A DNA stretch of 53,177 nucleotides from NCBI GenBank assembly GCA_002027195.1, contig MWJO01000055.1:1-53177 (forward strand), given 5' to 3'. The notes beneath the pieces were generated by a model. It made no database searches and was not told where the DNA came from. It saw only the letters and a program-made list of their open reading frames with translations. Position numbers and translations under genes: made by a program. How positions within the stretch are numbered: the stretch's first letter is position 1; each line of letters starts with the position of its first letter. Below, in pieces: positions 1 to 10,549 of the stretch. Origin of the DNA: Streptomyces sp. GKU 895. Its GTDB lineage: Bacteria; Actinomycetota; Actinomycetes; Streptomycetales; Streptomycetaceae.

Positions 1-3000
1 TACAGCTGGATCAGCCGACGCCCGAGTCGGCGCTGGGTGGACAAGTGGTGCCCCCTGTGGTCGTGGTGGCCTGGTCCGCGTGAGTGCTGTCGATCTTCCA
101 CAGGGTGCCGACCGCGGTGGGGAACCCGGCGAGCAGGAAGGAGCTCGTGATGTGGACGGCCTCGTCCGAGAGGTGCTCGGTGGTGCGGGCGGTGCCGCAG
201 GCCGCCAGGAAGGCGAGCCGTGCCGCGCGCGGGCGGACCTGGCAGATCTCCCGGACCGAGACCTGCTCGCCGCTGGGCAGGTGGAGAAGGGCGCCCGAAG
301 GCTCCGAGGGGTCCGTCGCCGCGTGGCAGCCGAAGTGCGCCCAGGAGGCCTCGTGCAGCGCCCCGAGCACGACGTCCCGAGTGGCCTGGGGGCCGATCAG
401 TGTCCGGTGTGCGCCGAGGAGTCCGGCGGCGTAGTCGGCGGCGCCCACGACCCCCGGGCAGCTCGTCCTCGGCCGCGGCGACCAGCAGGGCCCTGCCGTG
501 TTCGGCGGTGCCGCGCTGCCGCGCGCGGTCCCGGGTGTACGCCAGGGTCTGCAGCCCTGCACGTACGACGACACCACCGCGTCGAGCGCGGCGCCGCAGC
601 CGTCGGGCGCGCAGTCGGGCGACCGGCACTCGGCGGCGTGCAGCGGCAGGGCGCCGAAGGCTCCGGTCGGCACCCACCAGATGCGTGGCCATTCGGTATC
701 GGCGGGGACGGTGCCCGCGCAGCCGACCGCCTCCAGCACCGGGCGCACGATCTTGTGCCAGGTCCAGTCCAGCGTCCGGCGGACCGTGTTCCCGGCGGCG
801 ACGAGCTGGAGCGGGGACGGTCTGGACCCGCCTTGCGTGTTGATGGCGTCGACCGCTTCCCGCAGTTCCCGGGACTTGTCGGTGACCTCCTCGACCGTGG
901 CTTCGAGGGGCAGGGCGGTGATCGTCCGGTCGGTGACGACCAGGGCGTGGCAGTAGCGCTTGCCGCCGTGGTTGAGGACGACCACCGGGCCGTCGGCCGC
1001 GAGCCCCTTCAACTCCCCCGCGGTCAGCGGCCGTAGAAAGCCTTCGAAGCCGGGCCGGGTGCGGATGTCCCGGACGAGGTCGTCGAGCGCGCGGGAGGCG
1101 CGCAGGCCCGCCAGCCGGGCCCACTCGGCGTCACCGGGGGCGGACGTCTGGGGCCGCGCCTCGATCTGTGCCGTCAGCCGCTCGAACTCCTCGGCCAGCC
1201 CGGGATGCTGGGAGCGCAGCTCGCCGAGGTCGGCGCGGGCCTCGATCCGCCGGGTGAGCAGCAAACCGCGGCCCCGCTCGAGGAGTTCGGCGGCGCGGTC
1301 GACGTCGGGGCCCACGAGGCTGCGGTCGACGGCGGGGAGTTCGCCCGGCAGGCGGCCCGCCTGCAGCTCCCGCACCGACTCCTGCGCGGCCCTCAGATAT
1401 TCCGGGAGGCGAGGAGCGACGTCACGCAGTTCGACGTTGCACAGGATCAGCTCGACGATCGTTCTGATGTCGCCCTCGAACTGCGACAGGCCGTGCTCGG
1501 CCGAGGCCTGGTCGGCGCCTCGGTCGGTGAGGGCGGCCATGGCCTCGATGGCCTCTTCGAGGTGGTCCAGGGCCTGGCCGATCTGCTGCCGGCCCAGCGC
1601 GCCGGCCGCGGCGCCGATCTCGCCGTGCGCCCGCAGCCACACCGGGACGTCTGCGTCCCGCCCCGCCTGGGGTCCGGCGGTGCCGTCGACCCGGCCCAGG
1701 ACGGGCGCGAGACGGGCGGCGAGGAAGTCCTGCGGAGTGCCGTCCGCGCCGGGGGTCATGTCCGGCAGCCGCCCCCGCGCGAAGAAGTCCAGGGCCGACC
1801 GCATCACGGCGGCCAGGTCGAACGGGGCGCCCTCGGGCAGCTCCTCGGCCGACAGCGCCCGGCTCACCTCGTCCGCCTCGGCGAACAGCTCCTGCGCACG
1901 CGCCGGCTCGGTGGCCCGGAGCTCGACGGCGCGCTGTGCGAGCGCCCGGGGCGAGGGGTCGTCGCGGCCATCACGCGCATCGGGTGTCCCGGACCGCACC
2001 GTGCGAAGGTCGCCCGGCATTCCTCGACCACGGTGTCGTCGAGGTCGGGGCGGCGACCTCCCATCGGTCCCACGGTGTCGGCGAGGTTGACGTAGACGTC
2101 GCCCATCAGGTCGTACCAGGGCCGCTCGGCGGTGGCGGGCGCGGCCTCGATGACGTCACGCATCCGGCGGGCGATCTGCCGGGCCCGCTCCAGCTGGGCG
2201 GGTTCATGGCCGAAGAGGTAGTTCTGCAGGGCGTTGTGGAACTCGGTGCGGGCCGCCAGCACTTCGCTGTCGGTCTGGGTGGGCACCGGGTCGCCCGGCC
2301 GCAGTTCCTCCAGGATCTCCGGCCCGAAGGGTGCCCCCGGTGCGGAGGCGAGCAGGGCCGCGGCCTCCCGGGCGCCCTCCGCGTCGAAGCCGCGGAACGA
2401 CAGGACCGTGAGGGCGTTCGCGAGCATGCGGTCGAAGCCGCCCGGCAGGTCGACCCCGTGTTCACGGCTCTCGCGCAGCAGCGCCACGATCTCCTCGAGG
2501 GCGGCGTAGTCGGGTGCCTGGGTGTTCTGGGCGGACAGGGCGCTGCCGAGCACGGCGGAGAGGTAGGGGCGCATCTCGTCGCCCTCGGGTGTGAGGTCGC
2601 GCAGTTCCCGGATGGCCGCGATGTCGGCGTCGAGGGTCTCGGAGCCCTCCAGCCGGACCTCGCCCATGCGGGTCAACACCTGGAGCATGCGGCCCAGTTC
2701 GGCATCCGGCACGCCCCCGGTCTCGGTCGAGGCGACGGCGACGGGCAGCGCGACGTCGAACCGGCCCTGCCGCAGCAGCTCCGACACGGGGGACCCGGCC
2801 GGGGCGGCGGCCACCGCTTCCTCGGTCAGCTCCCGGCACTCGGCCTCGAACAGCCCGGCCCGCGCGGGCGCGCCGGTGCGCAGTGCCTCGGCCCGCATTC
2901 CGGTGAGCGCGGCCAGGACGGCGACGTAGGCGTACCGGTGCGGCCGGTCGGCGGGGAGGGCGGCGAGGGCGGTGCGGTAGCGGGCGATGTGCTCGTCGCC

Positions 3001-4387
3001 GCTGTCGTCGGGCTCGAACCCGGTGGACAGGAAGGCCAGTTCGATGTCGATGTCGGCGGGGGTGCCGTCGAGCAGGGCCTGCTGCCGGGCCTGTTCGGCC
3101 AGGCGCCGGATGAGGGGGGCGGCCCGCTCCAGGTCGGCCGGGTCCTCGCTGCGGCTCGCCTCCTGCAGTTCCCGGAAGGCGGCGAACATCTCCCGCCGCT
3201 CGTCACTCAGGGGAAGATCGTCCAGGAGGGGGAGCAGCCGCTCCAGGTCGTTCGGGGGTGGCGGTGTCGGCGCTCAGCTCCTGCCACTGCCGGTAGGCGT
3301 CGAGCAGGTCCCGGTGGCGGTCGTCCAAGGCGCCGACGGAGGCGAGGAGTTCGGCTGCCTCCCTGGCCGTCTCGCCGTCCTCGCGGGCCGCCGCGAGGGC
3401 CGCGAGGGCCCGGCCGAGGGCGGTGACGACCTGGGGGCGCGCAGGGTGCAGGGCGGGTGTGGCGGCCAGGGAGGCGCGCAGCCGTCGTACGGCGCAGGCG
3501 ACGCGGCCCGGGTCGTTCTCGGAGACACCGGCGTCGGCGATGACCGAGCCCACCCGCAGGTCGAACTCGCCGGGCCAGGCGACCGGCAGGGTGTGGAGGT
3601 GGCGCAGCTGGCCCAGTCCCTCGGCGGTCTCCGGCAGGAGGGTGCCCTGCGGGAGCGCCTCGATCAGCTCTTCTACGACGCCGAGCGGGGGCGTGCCGAG
3701 CAGCCGGCAGGTGTCGGTCAGGGTGCGCAGGGCGGGCGCTGCGGCGGCCTGCACGAGAGCGGGGTCGAGAGCGGCGGGGGCGAGGGCACTCAGACGCGCG
3801 CACACCGCACGGGCGTAGCGCACGGCCACCAGCAGCGCGTCCGGGTCCGCCAGGAGTTTGAAGCGCTCGACGTGGAGTTCGAGGGCGTGGACCGTCAACT
3901 CCAGGAATCCGGCGTGGTCTTCGTCGGGCACGGCCTCGGACGCCGATTCCGACCAGGCGATCGCTGCGGCGAGCGCGGCGGGCCGCCCCTCCTGCGGACC
4001 GGTGGCCGCGGCGTCGGCGTGCGCCCTGCTCACCAGGTAGGCGAAGCTCGCCTCGTTCGAGGGGTCGGCGGGATCGAAGCGCTCCACGAGGACCTCCGGC
4101 AGCCCGGCTTCCACGGGCAGTCGCGGGCACAGGTGTACGAAGGTGCCGACGATGACGGACAGATTCTGCTCCGCCTCGGGATCCTCGTCGCCCAGGTGCC
4201 GGAACCAGAAGGTCCAGAAGACCTGGACGACCGACTCCAGATCGACCGGCGCCTCCGGCGCGGGCGCGGCCTGCCGCAGCAGGGCCAGCGCGTCGGCCAC
4301 CGCCTCCGGATCCCTCAACGGCGCGGGATCGCGGGTGTTCTGAGCCGTGACGAGACGGGAGACCACTCGGCCGCGAAGCTCGGTCAT
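1..4387 (-). CDS. CHAT-domain (caspase-like) protein with long helical N-terminal region; frame-interrupted and cut by the window edge
   Basis: Read as one gene from ATG 4387 leftwards, at least 1,450 residues, running off the left edge. The first ~1,200 residues are Ala/Leu/Glu-rich helices of TPR-like character. The C-terminal part is a CHAT peptidase domain: the His motif HFGCHA (His codon near 323-325) is followed by AACGTA with the presumed nucleophile Cys (197-199), then TAVGTLWKID. The frame is broken at a G5 run (3254-3258), near 1966-1985, in a compensating pair near 565 and at C5 451-455, and again near 20-50. Joining the frames restores a continuous CHAT protein, so consensus error is likely. 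CHAT proteins act as proteases or effectors in bacterial conflict systems; the substrate is unknown. It is divergent from three small genes that may be partners. Confidence 0.75.
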
Positions 4388-4402
4388 AGATCGTTACATT
4401 AG

Positions 4403-4419
4403 TCTGACTGAAAGTCAGA
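4403..4419. promoter_or_regulatory. Inverted repeat in divergent CHAT promoter region
   Basis: TCTGACT-GAA-AGTCAGA is a perfect 7-bp inverted repeat with a 3-bp spacer. It lies in the 67-bp gap between the CHAT gene start (4387, minus) and the GTG at 4455 (plus). The position suits an operator controlling both directions, but no regulator gene is adjacent, so the binding protein is unknown. Confidence 0.4.
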
Positions 4420-4454
4420 AGGCAGTGATTCTCCGTACGTTGAGGGAGGCCGCC

Positions 4455-4844
4455 GTGGGGGACGGGGCGAACGCGCGCAAACAGTACGAGGACGCGGTGG
4501 AGTACCTGTGCCGACATGCGGAGGAGCTGCGCCCACTCGTCCCCGACGCCGTCTGGGACGCGGCGTTGCCGGTCGTACGGGACGCGGACCCGGCCGGCGA
4601 CGCCTGGCGCAACGCCGTACGCGAGCTGCACGAAGCCGTCGAGGCGGGTGGGGTCCCCAACGGGCTGGGGCTGCCCGCGGTGATGGGAGTGCGCGACTGG
4701 CCCGGCCGCCGGAGACCACGGGCGTCCGGCTGGGTCTGTCCGAAGCAGAACCGTTGCGGCCGCATCGAGTTGCGCGACGGGGCCGCCACCCCCACCCCGG
4801 CCTGTGCGTTGGGCGGCGCCGAGATGCGTCCGGTGGGCGGCTGA
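4455..4844 (+). CDS. Small Cys-containing protein next to the CHAT gene, function unknown
   Basis: 129 residues from GTG 4455, chosen because GGGAGG sits 5 nt upstream; the frame is open further upstream but without a ribosome site. The first ~80 residues are helical and acidic (KQYEDAVEYLCRHAEEL). The tail holds three Cys in the pattern WVCPKQNRC then a later PAC, ending EMRPVGG, which could be an incomplete zinc-ribbon-like element. I do not recognise a named family. The stop is 5 nt before the next start, so it is probably translated with the membrane protein that follows. It is divergent from the CHAT gene and may be part of the same system. Confidence 0.65.
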   Translation: MGDGANARKQYEDAVEYLCRHAEELRPLVPDAVWDAALPVVRDADPAGDAWRNAVRELHEAVEAGGVPNGLGLPAVMGVRDWPGRRRPRASGWVCPKQNRCGRIELRDGAATPTPACALGGAEMRPVGG

Positions 4845-4849
4845 CGGCG

Positions 4850-5665
4850 GTGGGGCTTCTCATCGAGCTGCAGAAGCGGATACCCGACGGCTGGTTCCTG
4901 CGACGGCTGCTGCCCGCGGTGCTGTTCTTCGTGGTCGCGGTCGTCGGCGGCGGCGAGCTGGGGCACGCCCACTGGGACGACGTGTCCCTGGCACGGGAGA
5001 AGATCGCCGACGCGCTGCGGAGCGGCGGTGGTCCGTCCGCGGACACCGCGGCCTCGCTCGTGCTCTTCGCGGTGCCGGTCGTCGCGGCGGCATTCGCGGT
5101 GCCCTATGCCGCTTCCGGGGTAGGGGCGTTGGCCGCCGGGGCCTGGCCGTGGTGGCTGATGCCGGTGGGCGATCTCGTGACCAGGTGGCGGCGGCGCCGC
5201 TGGACGGAGCCGGACGAGCTGGCCAGGAGGTCCCTTCGGGCGAGTGCCGACGGCAACGCACTGCGGGCCGCCCGGCTCGACGTGCGCAGGGCCGCCGCCC
5301 TCGAGAACGGCCGGCCCGGGTCACCCACCTGGTCCGGGGACCGCTTCCATCGCACCGAGGAGACGATCAGACAGCAGGGCGACGACCTCGTCACCGGCTG
5401 GACCGCCCTCATCCTGGGTGCCCAGGACCCGCCCCGCGCCGCCCTGGCCGAGGCCCGCGACGCCTACGACGCGGCGTGCGAGGCCCTCGTGTGGAGCGCG
5501 GCGTTCACGGTCCTCGGCGCGTGGTGGTGGCCCGCGGCACCGGTCGGCGTCCTGCTGGGCCTGGCGTCATGGCGCGCGCTGCGGCACGCGGTGGAGGCGC
5601 TGTGCCGGACGACGGAGGCGGCGTTCACCTTGAGGGCGACGCAACCTCCGCCCGCTCAGCCCTGA
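4850..5665 (+). CDS. Membrane protein of the CHAT-linked locus, function unknown
   Basis: 271 residues from GTG 4850, five nt after the previous stop. Predicted membrane segments are near residues 15-35 (LLPAVLFFVVAVVGGGELG), 65-105 (a long hydrophobic stretch including GAWPWWLMPVGDLV) and 220-250 (FTVLGAWWWPAAPVGVLLGLA). The middle ~110 residues are soluble, rich in Arg/Ala/Glu and probably cytoplasmic helices. No enzyme motif is visible. Its place in a tight plus-strand run divergent from the CHAT gene suggests a membrane component of that system, either an effector target or an anchor; this is inference. Confidence 0.65.
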   Translation: MGLLIELQKRIPDGWFLRRLLPAVLFFVVAVVGGGELGHAHWDDVSLAREKIADALRSGGGPSADTAASLVLFAVPVVAAAFAVPYAASGVGALAAGAWPWWLMPVGDLVTRWRRRRWTEPDELARRSLRASADGNALRAARLDVRRAAALENGRPGSPTWSGDRFHRTEETIRQQGDDLVTGWTALILGAQDPPRAALAEARDAYDAACEALVWSAAFTVLGAWWWPAAPVGVLLGLASWRALRHAVEALCRTTEAAFTLRATQPPPAQP

Positions 5666-5722
5666 GGGGGCGAACTTCTGGAGTGCCGTTTCACGGCAGG
5701 ACATCAGGTACGGGGAGAACAC

Positions 5723-6155
5723 ATGGCGGAGGTTGCGGTTCCCGGGCCGGAGCCAGGCTGGGGGCGGGCGGCGGGGTACGGGGGCGGAAAGGGCAACCCG
5801 GCCCTGCAAGCCAGCGTGTGGGAACGCGGCGGGAGCCTTCCGGCTGGTCGCGGGCTTGTCGCCGTCCCTGGAAGCCCTGGCCGCACGACTGCGATTGGAC
5901 ATCGAGCGGGGATGGGAGGATCTGGGCGCGGTGGAGGTGGCGATGTTCCGCATCCAGAAGATCGACTTCGCTCTCAGCCGGCTGGAGGGCAGTCCCAGCC
6001 CCGATGTCCTGGTCTGGGTCGGCCGCGCCCAGGCTGATGCCGACGAAGCGCTCGACACCCTGCTCAACGCACTCGGCATCGGCGAGGAGGCCCTCACCTT
6101 CCGCGGTGACACCGAGACCGGCTTCACCGACCTGCGGGACAACGTCGGGTCCTGA
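5723..6155 (+). CDS. Small helical protein, candidate CATRA-system-associated small protein; one frame change
   Basis: The start ATG 5723 has GGGGAG 7 nt upstream. That frame reads well to about 5825 and then must shift by one base into the frame ending at 6155, giving about 143 residues. The conserved-looking part is helical: LSPSLEALAARLRLDIERGWEDLGAVEVAMF, shown here only in part, followed by VLVWVGRAQADADEALDTLL and a GFTDLRDNV end. Size, helical make-up and position beside a CHAT gene fit the small associated proteins of CHAT/TPR conflict systems (CATRA type); that match is from memory and unverified. It is the third of three plus-strand genes in the locus. Confidence 0.55.
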
Positions 6156-6287
6156 GGACGAAGGATTCCATGGCACTGATGCCCTTCAGGTATCAGCGGC
6201 GTCGAAAGAGGTCTTGGACGGGGAGCCCCTCCTGGAATCAGGCTGGTCATCGAACGCACCAGCCTACGAATGACAGGAGCCCCCACC

Positions 6288-7206
6288 ATGAAGATCTTCC
6301 TCACCGGCGGGTCCGGATACCTCGGCAAGGCCACGCTCGGCGCGCTCGTCCGCGAGGGGCACACCGTGGAGGCGCTGGCCCGCAACGACCGCGCCGCCGA
6401 CATCGTCGCCTCCCTCGGGGCGACGCCGGTGCGCGGCGGGCTGGCCGATCGTCGGGTGCTGAACGCGGCCGCGGCCCGCGCCGAAGCCGTCGTACACCTG
6501 GCTCAGGCCGAGACCGGCGACGAGGACCTCGCCGCCGCCACCGCCATGCAGGACGGCATCGGCACCGGCCCGTATGTGCACACCGGCGGCACCTGGGTCT
6601 ACGGCGACACCGACGGGCTCGCGGACGAGACCGCCCCCTGGAACCCCCCGTCCGTGGTCGCCTGGCGCAGGTCCGTCGAGGACACCGTCCTGCGACGCGC
6701 CCGCGAGGGTGGCCGGCCGGTCGTGGTGCAGCCCGGTCTGCTGTACGGCCGCGAGAACCGTCTGATCGACATCTTCTACGGCGTTCCGGGCCGGGCAGCC
6801 GGCGCCGTCCCCTACATCGGCGACGGCGCGAACCGCTGGGCGCTGGTGCACGTCGACGACATCGCGACGCTGTACGTCGCGGCTCTCAAGGCGAAGCCCG
6901 GTTCGGTGTACGTGGGCGTGGGCGGGGTGAACCCGACCGCCAAGGAGTGCTCGCTGGCCGTCGCCCGCTCGGTCGGTCTCGACGGCAAGGTCGTCTCGAT
7001 CACACTGGAGCGGGCGCGCGAGCAGATGGGCCCGATCGCGGACGCCTTCGCCCTGGACCAGCAGCTCACCCCGGCACGCGCCGAGACCCGAGCTGGGGTG
7101 GGCCCCCGTGCACACCGACCCGCTGGCCGTCCTCGCCGGCGCGCGTGAGCGGGCAGGGAAAGGGGCGGTGTCGGCGGCGGCAGGCCACCGGCTCCCCTCT
7201 CGGTAG
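6288..7206 (+). CDS. NAD(P)-dependent epimerase/dehydratase family protein, 3' frame change
   Basis: Extended SDR with the N-terminal dinucleotide motif MKIFLTGGSGYLGK. The active-site region is atypical, with HTGGTWVYGDTDG. Later NAD-epimerase landmarks are VVVQPGLLYGREN and ALVHVDDIATLYVAAL. Start ATG 6288 is preceded by AGGAG. The open frame ends at 7148 with a non-family Arg-rich tail. Dropping one C from the ACCC at 7086-7089 instead gives ELGWAPVHTDPLAVLAGARE and a stop at 7204-7206, about 305 residues. The usual YxxxK is not obvious, so the reaction is uncertain; related proteins act on small carbonyl or nucleotide-sugar substrates. A LysR gene follows on the same strand. Confidence 0.75.
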
Positions 7207-7317
7207 ATTGGTAGTCGGCTGTCCCCCTCGTGTCACGGTCCCGCAGGGGTGACGGAGAAGTCGCTCCAGGACGACGGGCCGCCCCGGAGACGAACAGGAA
7301 GTGAGCGGTGAGTCCGG

Positions 7318-8196
7318 GTGGATCTTGACCTGCGAAAGCTCCGGTACTTCGTGGCCGTCGCCGAGGAGCTCCACTTCGGACGCGCCGCCGAGCGGCTGCA
7401 CATCGCGCAGCCGGTGCTGTCCCGGCAGATCCGCAGCCTGGAGGACGAGCTGGGCGTCGAGGTCTTCGACCGTGACCGGCGCGGCACGCTGCTGACCCCG
7501 GCCGGCGAGCAGTTGCTGCAGGACGCCGTCCCGCTGCTCGCCTCGGCACAGGCACTGCTGCGGCGGGCGAAGGCGGCAGCGCGGGACACCCCCACGCTGA
7601 CCATCGGCTTCATGCCCGGCATCACCCTCACCCCGGCCACGGCCGCCTTCACCGCCGTCCGGCCCGGCGTCAACGTACGCCTGCTGCGCACCAGTTGGGA
7701 CGACCAGGTGGACGTACTGCTCGACGGCCGGGCGGACATCGGGGTCGTACGACTGCCCATCGACCCGTACGGCCTCCAGGTGCGGCCCCTGTTCACCGAG
7801 CCCCGGCTCGTCATGCTCCCGGCGGGACACCGTCTGGCGGACCGGGCGTCGGTCACCGTCCACGACCTCGCCGGCGAGCACCTGCTCCAGGACCCCGATG
7901 CCGTACCCGAGTGGCGGGACGTGGCGCTGGAACTGCGTGAGAGGCGACGCCCCGAGGTCCCGGCGATCCATCAGGTGGAGGAGAAGCTGGAGCTGGTCGC
8001 CTCCGGTGCCGGAATCTGCGTACTGCCCTCGTCCACCGCCGGCTTCTACACCCGCCCCGACGTGATCGCGGTGCCCGTGGCGGACATCGGCCCCAACGAA
8101 GTGGCCCTGGCGTGGGTGGCGTCCCGCCGCTCCCCGCTCATCCACGACTTCGCCGAGGCGGCCGCGAGAACTCTGGGCCGGACTCGACCGTATTGA
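7318..8196 (+). CDS. LysR-family transcriptional regulator
   Basis: 292 residues from GTG 7318. The N-terminal winged helix-turn-helix is classic: LDLRKLRYFVAVAEELHFGRAAERLHIAQPVLSRQ, shown here only in outline, then SLEDELGVEVFDRD. It is followed by a periplasmic-binding-protein-like effector domain (TLTIGFMPG..., DIGVVRLPIDPYG..., ELVASGAGICVLP). Length is typical. LysR proteins usually bind near their own promoter and a neighbouring target; the obvious target is the epimerase gene 111 bp upstream on the same strand. The inducer cannot be told from sequence. Confidence 0.92.
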   Translation: MDLDLRKLRYFVAVAEELHFGRAAERLHIAQPVLSRQIRSLEDELGVEVFDRDRRGTLLTPAGEQLLQDAVPLLASAQALLRRAKAAARDTPTLTIGFMPGITLTPATAAFTAVRPGVNVRLLRTSWDDQVDVLLDGRADIGVVRLPIDPYGLQVRPLFTEPRLVMLPAGHRLADRASVTVHDLAGEHLLQDPDAVPEWRDVALELRERRRPEVPAIHQVEEKLELVASGAGICVLPSSTAGFYTRPDVIAVPVADIGPNEVALAWVASRRSPLIHDFAEAAARTLGRTRPY

Positions 8197-8250
8197 TGTT
8201 CGTACCCCCGCCCTCCACGTGCAGCGTACGGCCATGCCCCGAGGCCACCG

Positions 8251-9013
8251 TCACGTCCCCGACGGCCGCGGCTGTTCGGGGGGTACCGAGCTCTCGGCGA
8301 CCGACATCCACTGGTCCAGGTCGGCCTGGGTGAACTCCGTCCATGGAGGGATCTCGGGGAGCCGGCGAAGGAAGTCATAGGCCTCGGAGATCTTGGTGCC
8401 TCGCAGGACCGGGCAATGACAGCCGGCGACGGCCTCGGCGTTCAGGCGTTGGAAGTCGTCCACGACCGTCCGGAACTTCTGGCTGTCCAGCAGCGCCACC
8501 CAGGGTGAGACCAGCCGTCCGCCGAAGAACTGGCCGTCGCGGAATTCGTCCGTGAACAACGCCGCTACGTCCGGTATCGGGGTGGGCACGTTGGTGGCGA
8601 AGGTGTCGACGGCCCACAAAACGCCGGTCCTCGAATCGAAGAGGGCGCGCGTTGTGGGGTTGTCGTACAAGGGTGGACGTTTGGCGACCAGGGTGCGGTC
8701 ACCCACGTCTGGTCAGCACGGTCGCGTTCGGGCATTGGGCGAGGACCGCCAAGAGGTTGCCGGCGTGGTCGCGGTCGTCGTGGGTGAGGAAGATCCACCG
8801 TACGTCCAGAGGATCCACGATGGACCAGGCCGCCTCCAGCCACTGGGAGCGCACCGCGGGCGCCCCGGTGTCCACCAGAACCGGCTCGGCTCCCCGGATC
8901 ACCATCGAGTTCATCGGAAAATGGCCGACCGGCGGTGCCTCGAGGGCCCATGGGATGACGAACGTCTCCTCGGCGATCTTGAACGACAAACGCAGAACGA
9001 TGTCCACGTTCAC
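8251..9013 (-). pseudogene. Metallo-beta-lactamase-fold hydrolase, copy 1, with internal deletion
   Basis: The N-terminal part (GTG 9013 to about 8702) carries the MBL metal motif LTHDDRDHAGN after PVLVDTGAPAVR. The C-terminal part (about 8700-8251) continues in another frame from DVGDRTLVAKRPPLYDNP to the end. Compared with the second copy at 27023-27873, about 28 codons between NATVLT and DVGDRTL are missing, and the join is out of frame. This is a real deletion, not a one-base error. The fold resembles flavodiiron-type oxygen-sensing or hydrolase domains. It lies 52 nt downstream of the glycosyltransferase on the same strand. Confidence 0.75.
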
Positions 9014-9064
9014 GGCCCGGGATCGACGCCGTCATCCCCTCGCGACCGGCTGCAAGGAAGGAGA

Positions 9065-10549
9065 TCAGGGAACCGTCTCCGCGGACGCGTCGTGGTCTCG
9101 TACATAGACGGTGACCCGCGCCCCGTTGACCTGCGATGTTGCGGACTCCCGGAAGTAGCGCCGCAGGGTGCTCGTCTTCGCCGCCTCCTGCGGACCGGCC
9201 GGCGAGCGCGCACCCGTCGCGCGGACGGCGACGATCCGGTCGAACTCCAGCATGCGGGCCGCTATGTCCTGAGCGGGTAGCTCGACACCGGCCAGCGTGT
9301 TCGACGAGACAGGGTCCTGGGCGAGGGCCAGGTCTGTCAGGTGACGGGTGTCCGCGGGGCTGGCCGCGGTGAGGATGCGGTGTTGACCGGAGAGGTAGAG
9401 CAGCCCGTCGCCAGGACGGCCTTCGTCGCGTACGGCGGCGGCGATGGCTGTGGCGTCGTTGCTTCGGGCCTGGGGTGTTCTCAGCGCCAGGCTGAGCGGG
9501 ACGAGTGCCGCCAGTGCGGCAGCGGCCGCGATCCCCGCGGTACGGCGAAACCGCGGACGCCGGATGCAGTAGTCGATCAACGCGCCCAGCAGCAAGGCGC
9601 ATCCGATGTCGCTGTAGAGCACGTACCGGTCGACGAAAAGCGGCTTCACCAGCGAGGCGATCAGCAGCACAAGGCCCGGAAGCACAAGGATCGGCACCGC
9701 CAGCGCGGAAAGCCGCACCGGTCTCCTGCTCGCAAGAGGCGCCCGGGCACACGCCACGCCCACGACCGCGGCGAGCAGGAAGTAGCCGGGCCGCACCGGC
9801 CCGTCCATCCAGGACAGTTGCCCCGACTGCCCCACGCTGAGGATCGCCAGCGGCAACAGGCCGGCCACCACGCCCGCGGCCGCGACACTCCAAGCCGCGA
9901 ACACCGGTCGTGGGACACGGGAGACGACGAGCGTGACGCCGTGTGCGGCCAGGGCGAGGACCGCGAACTCGTGCAGCAGGCAGGCCAGGAGCATGGTGCA
10001 GCCATAGACCGCCCACCGCCACCGGGTGCGCTGCCGGACGCCGGTCACCAGCGCGTAGGTGGCCCACGTGACCAGGGCGCACACCATGGCGTAGGAGCGG
10101 CCTTCCTGCGCGTACTTCTGCACCTGGGGAAGGAGCGGGAACACCAGTCCCGCCAGCAGGCCGACGCGAGGTCCCGCGAGGCGCAGTCCCACGAGCCCGA
10201 CCCCGCTCGCCGCGAGGCATGTTGCCAGCACGGACGGCAGCCGCAGAGTCAGTAGCCCGCCGCCTGCAAGAGCGAAGATCTCGTGCATGAGGGCGTAGTA
10301 GACGGCATGGACCAGGTCGACGTGCCGGGCGGTGAGCCAGATCTGCGCAAGGTCGCGGTGCGCGAGCTGATAGGTGACGGCTTCGTCCCCCCACAGGGTG
10401 TTCTGCCTGCGGATGCCCCACAGCCCCAGCGCCATCGCCAGGGCCAACGGCGCGGTGACGACAACTGCTGTGGCCCGGCTGGGTGTTGGTCGACGTAGGG
10501 GAATGGGCACTGTTCGGGCCAGGGCGGGGCCACGTGTGGCAACGGACAT
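9065..10549 (-). CDS. Integral membrane glycosyltransferase (GT39/ArnT-like)
   Basis: 494 residues, intact. An Arg-rich cytoplasmic N-terminus is followed by a membrane helix and the typical GT-C acidic motif in the first outer loop (NTLWGDEAVTYQ), later QKYAQEGRSYA, which is common in this superfamily. About 10-12 hydrophobic segments run to residue ~360, and the last ~130 residues form a soluble outer domain (DEGRPGDGLLYLSG). Such enzymes use lipid-linked sugars and act at the outer face of the membrane; acceptor and sugar are unknown. It is divergent from the two-component system starting at 10677 and could be its target. Confidence 0.85.
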   Translation of the reverse strand: MSVATRGPALARTVPIPLRRPTPSRATAVVVTAPLALAMALGLWGIRRQNTLWGDEAVTYQLAHRDLAQIWLTARHVDLVHAVYYALMHEIFALAGGGLLTLRLPSVLATCLAASGVGLVGLRLAGPRVGLLAGLVFPLLPQVQKYAQEGRSYAMVCALVTWATYALVTGVRQRTRWRWAVYGCTMLLACLLHEFAVLALAAHGVTLVVSRVPRPVFAAWSVAAAGVVAGLLPLAILSVGQSGQLSWMDGPVRPGYFLLAAVVGVACARAPLASRRPVRLSALAVPILVLPGLVLLIASLVKPLFVDRYVLYSDIGCALLLGALIDYCIRRPRFRRTAGIAAAAALAALVPLSLALRTPQARSNDATAIAAAVRDEGRPGDGLLYLSGQHRILTAASPADTRHLTDLALAQDPVSSNTLAGVELPAQDIAARMLEFDRIVAVRATGARSPAGPQEAAKTSTLRRYFRESATSQVNGARVTVYVRDHDASAETVP

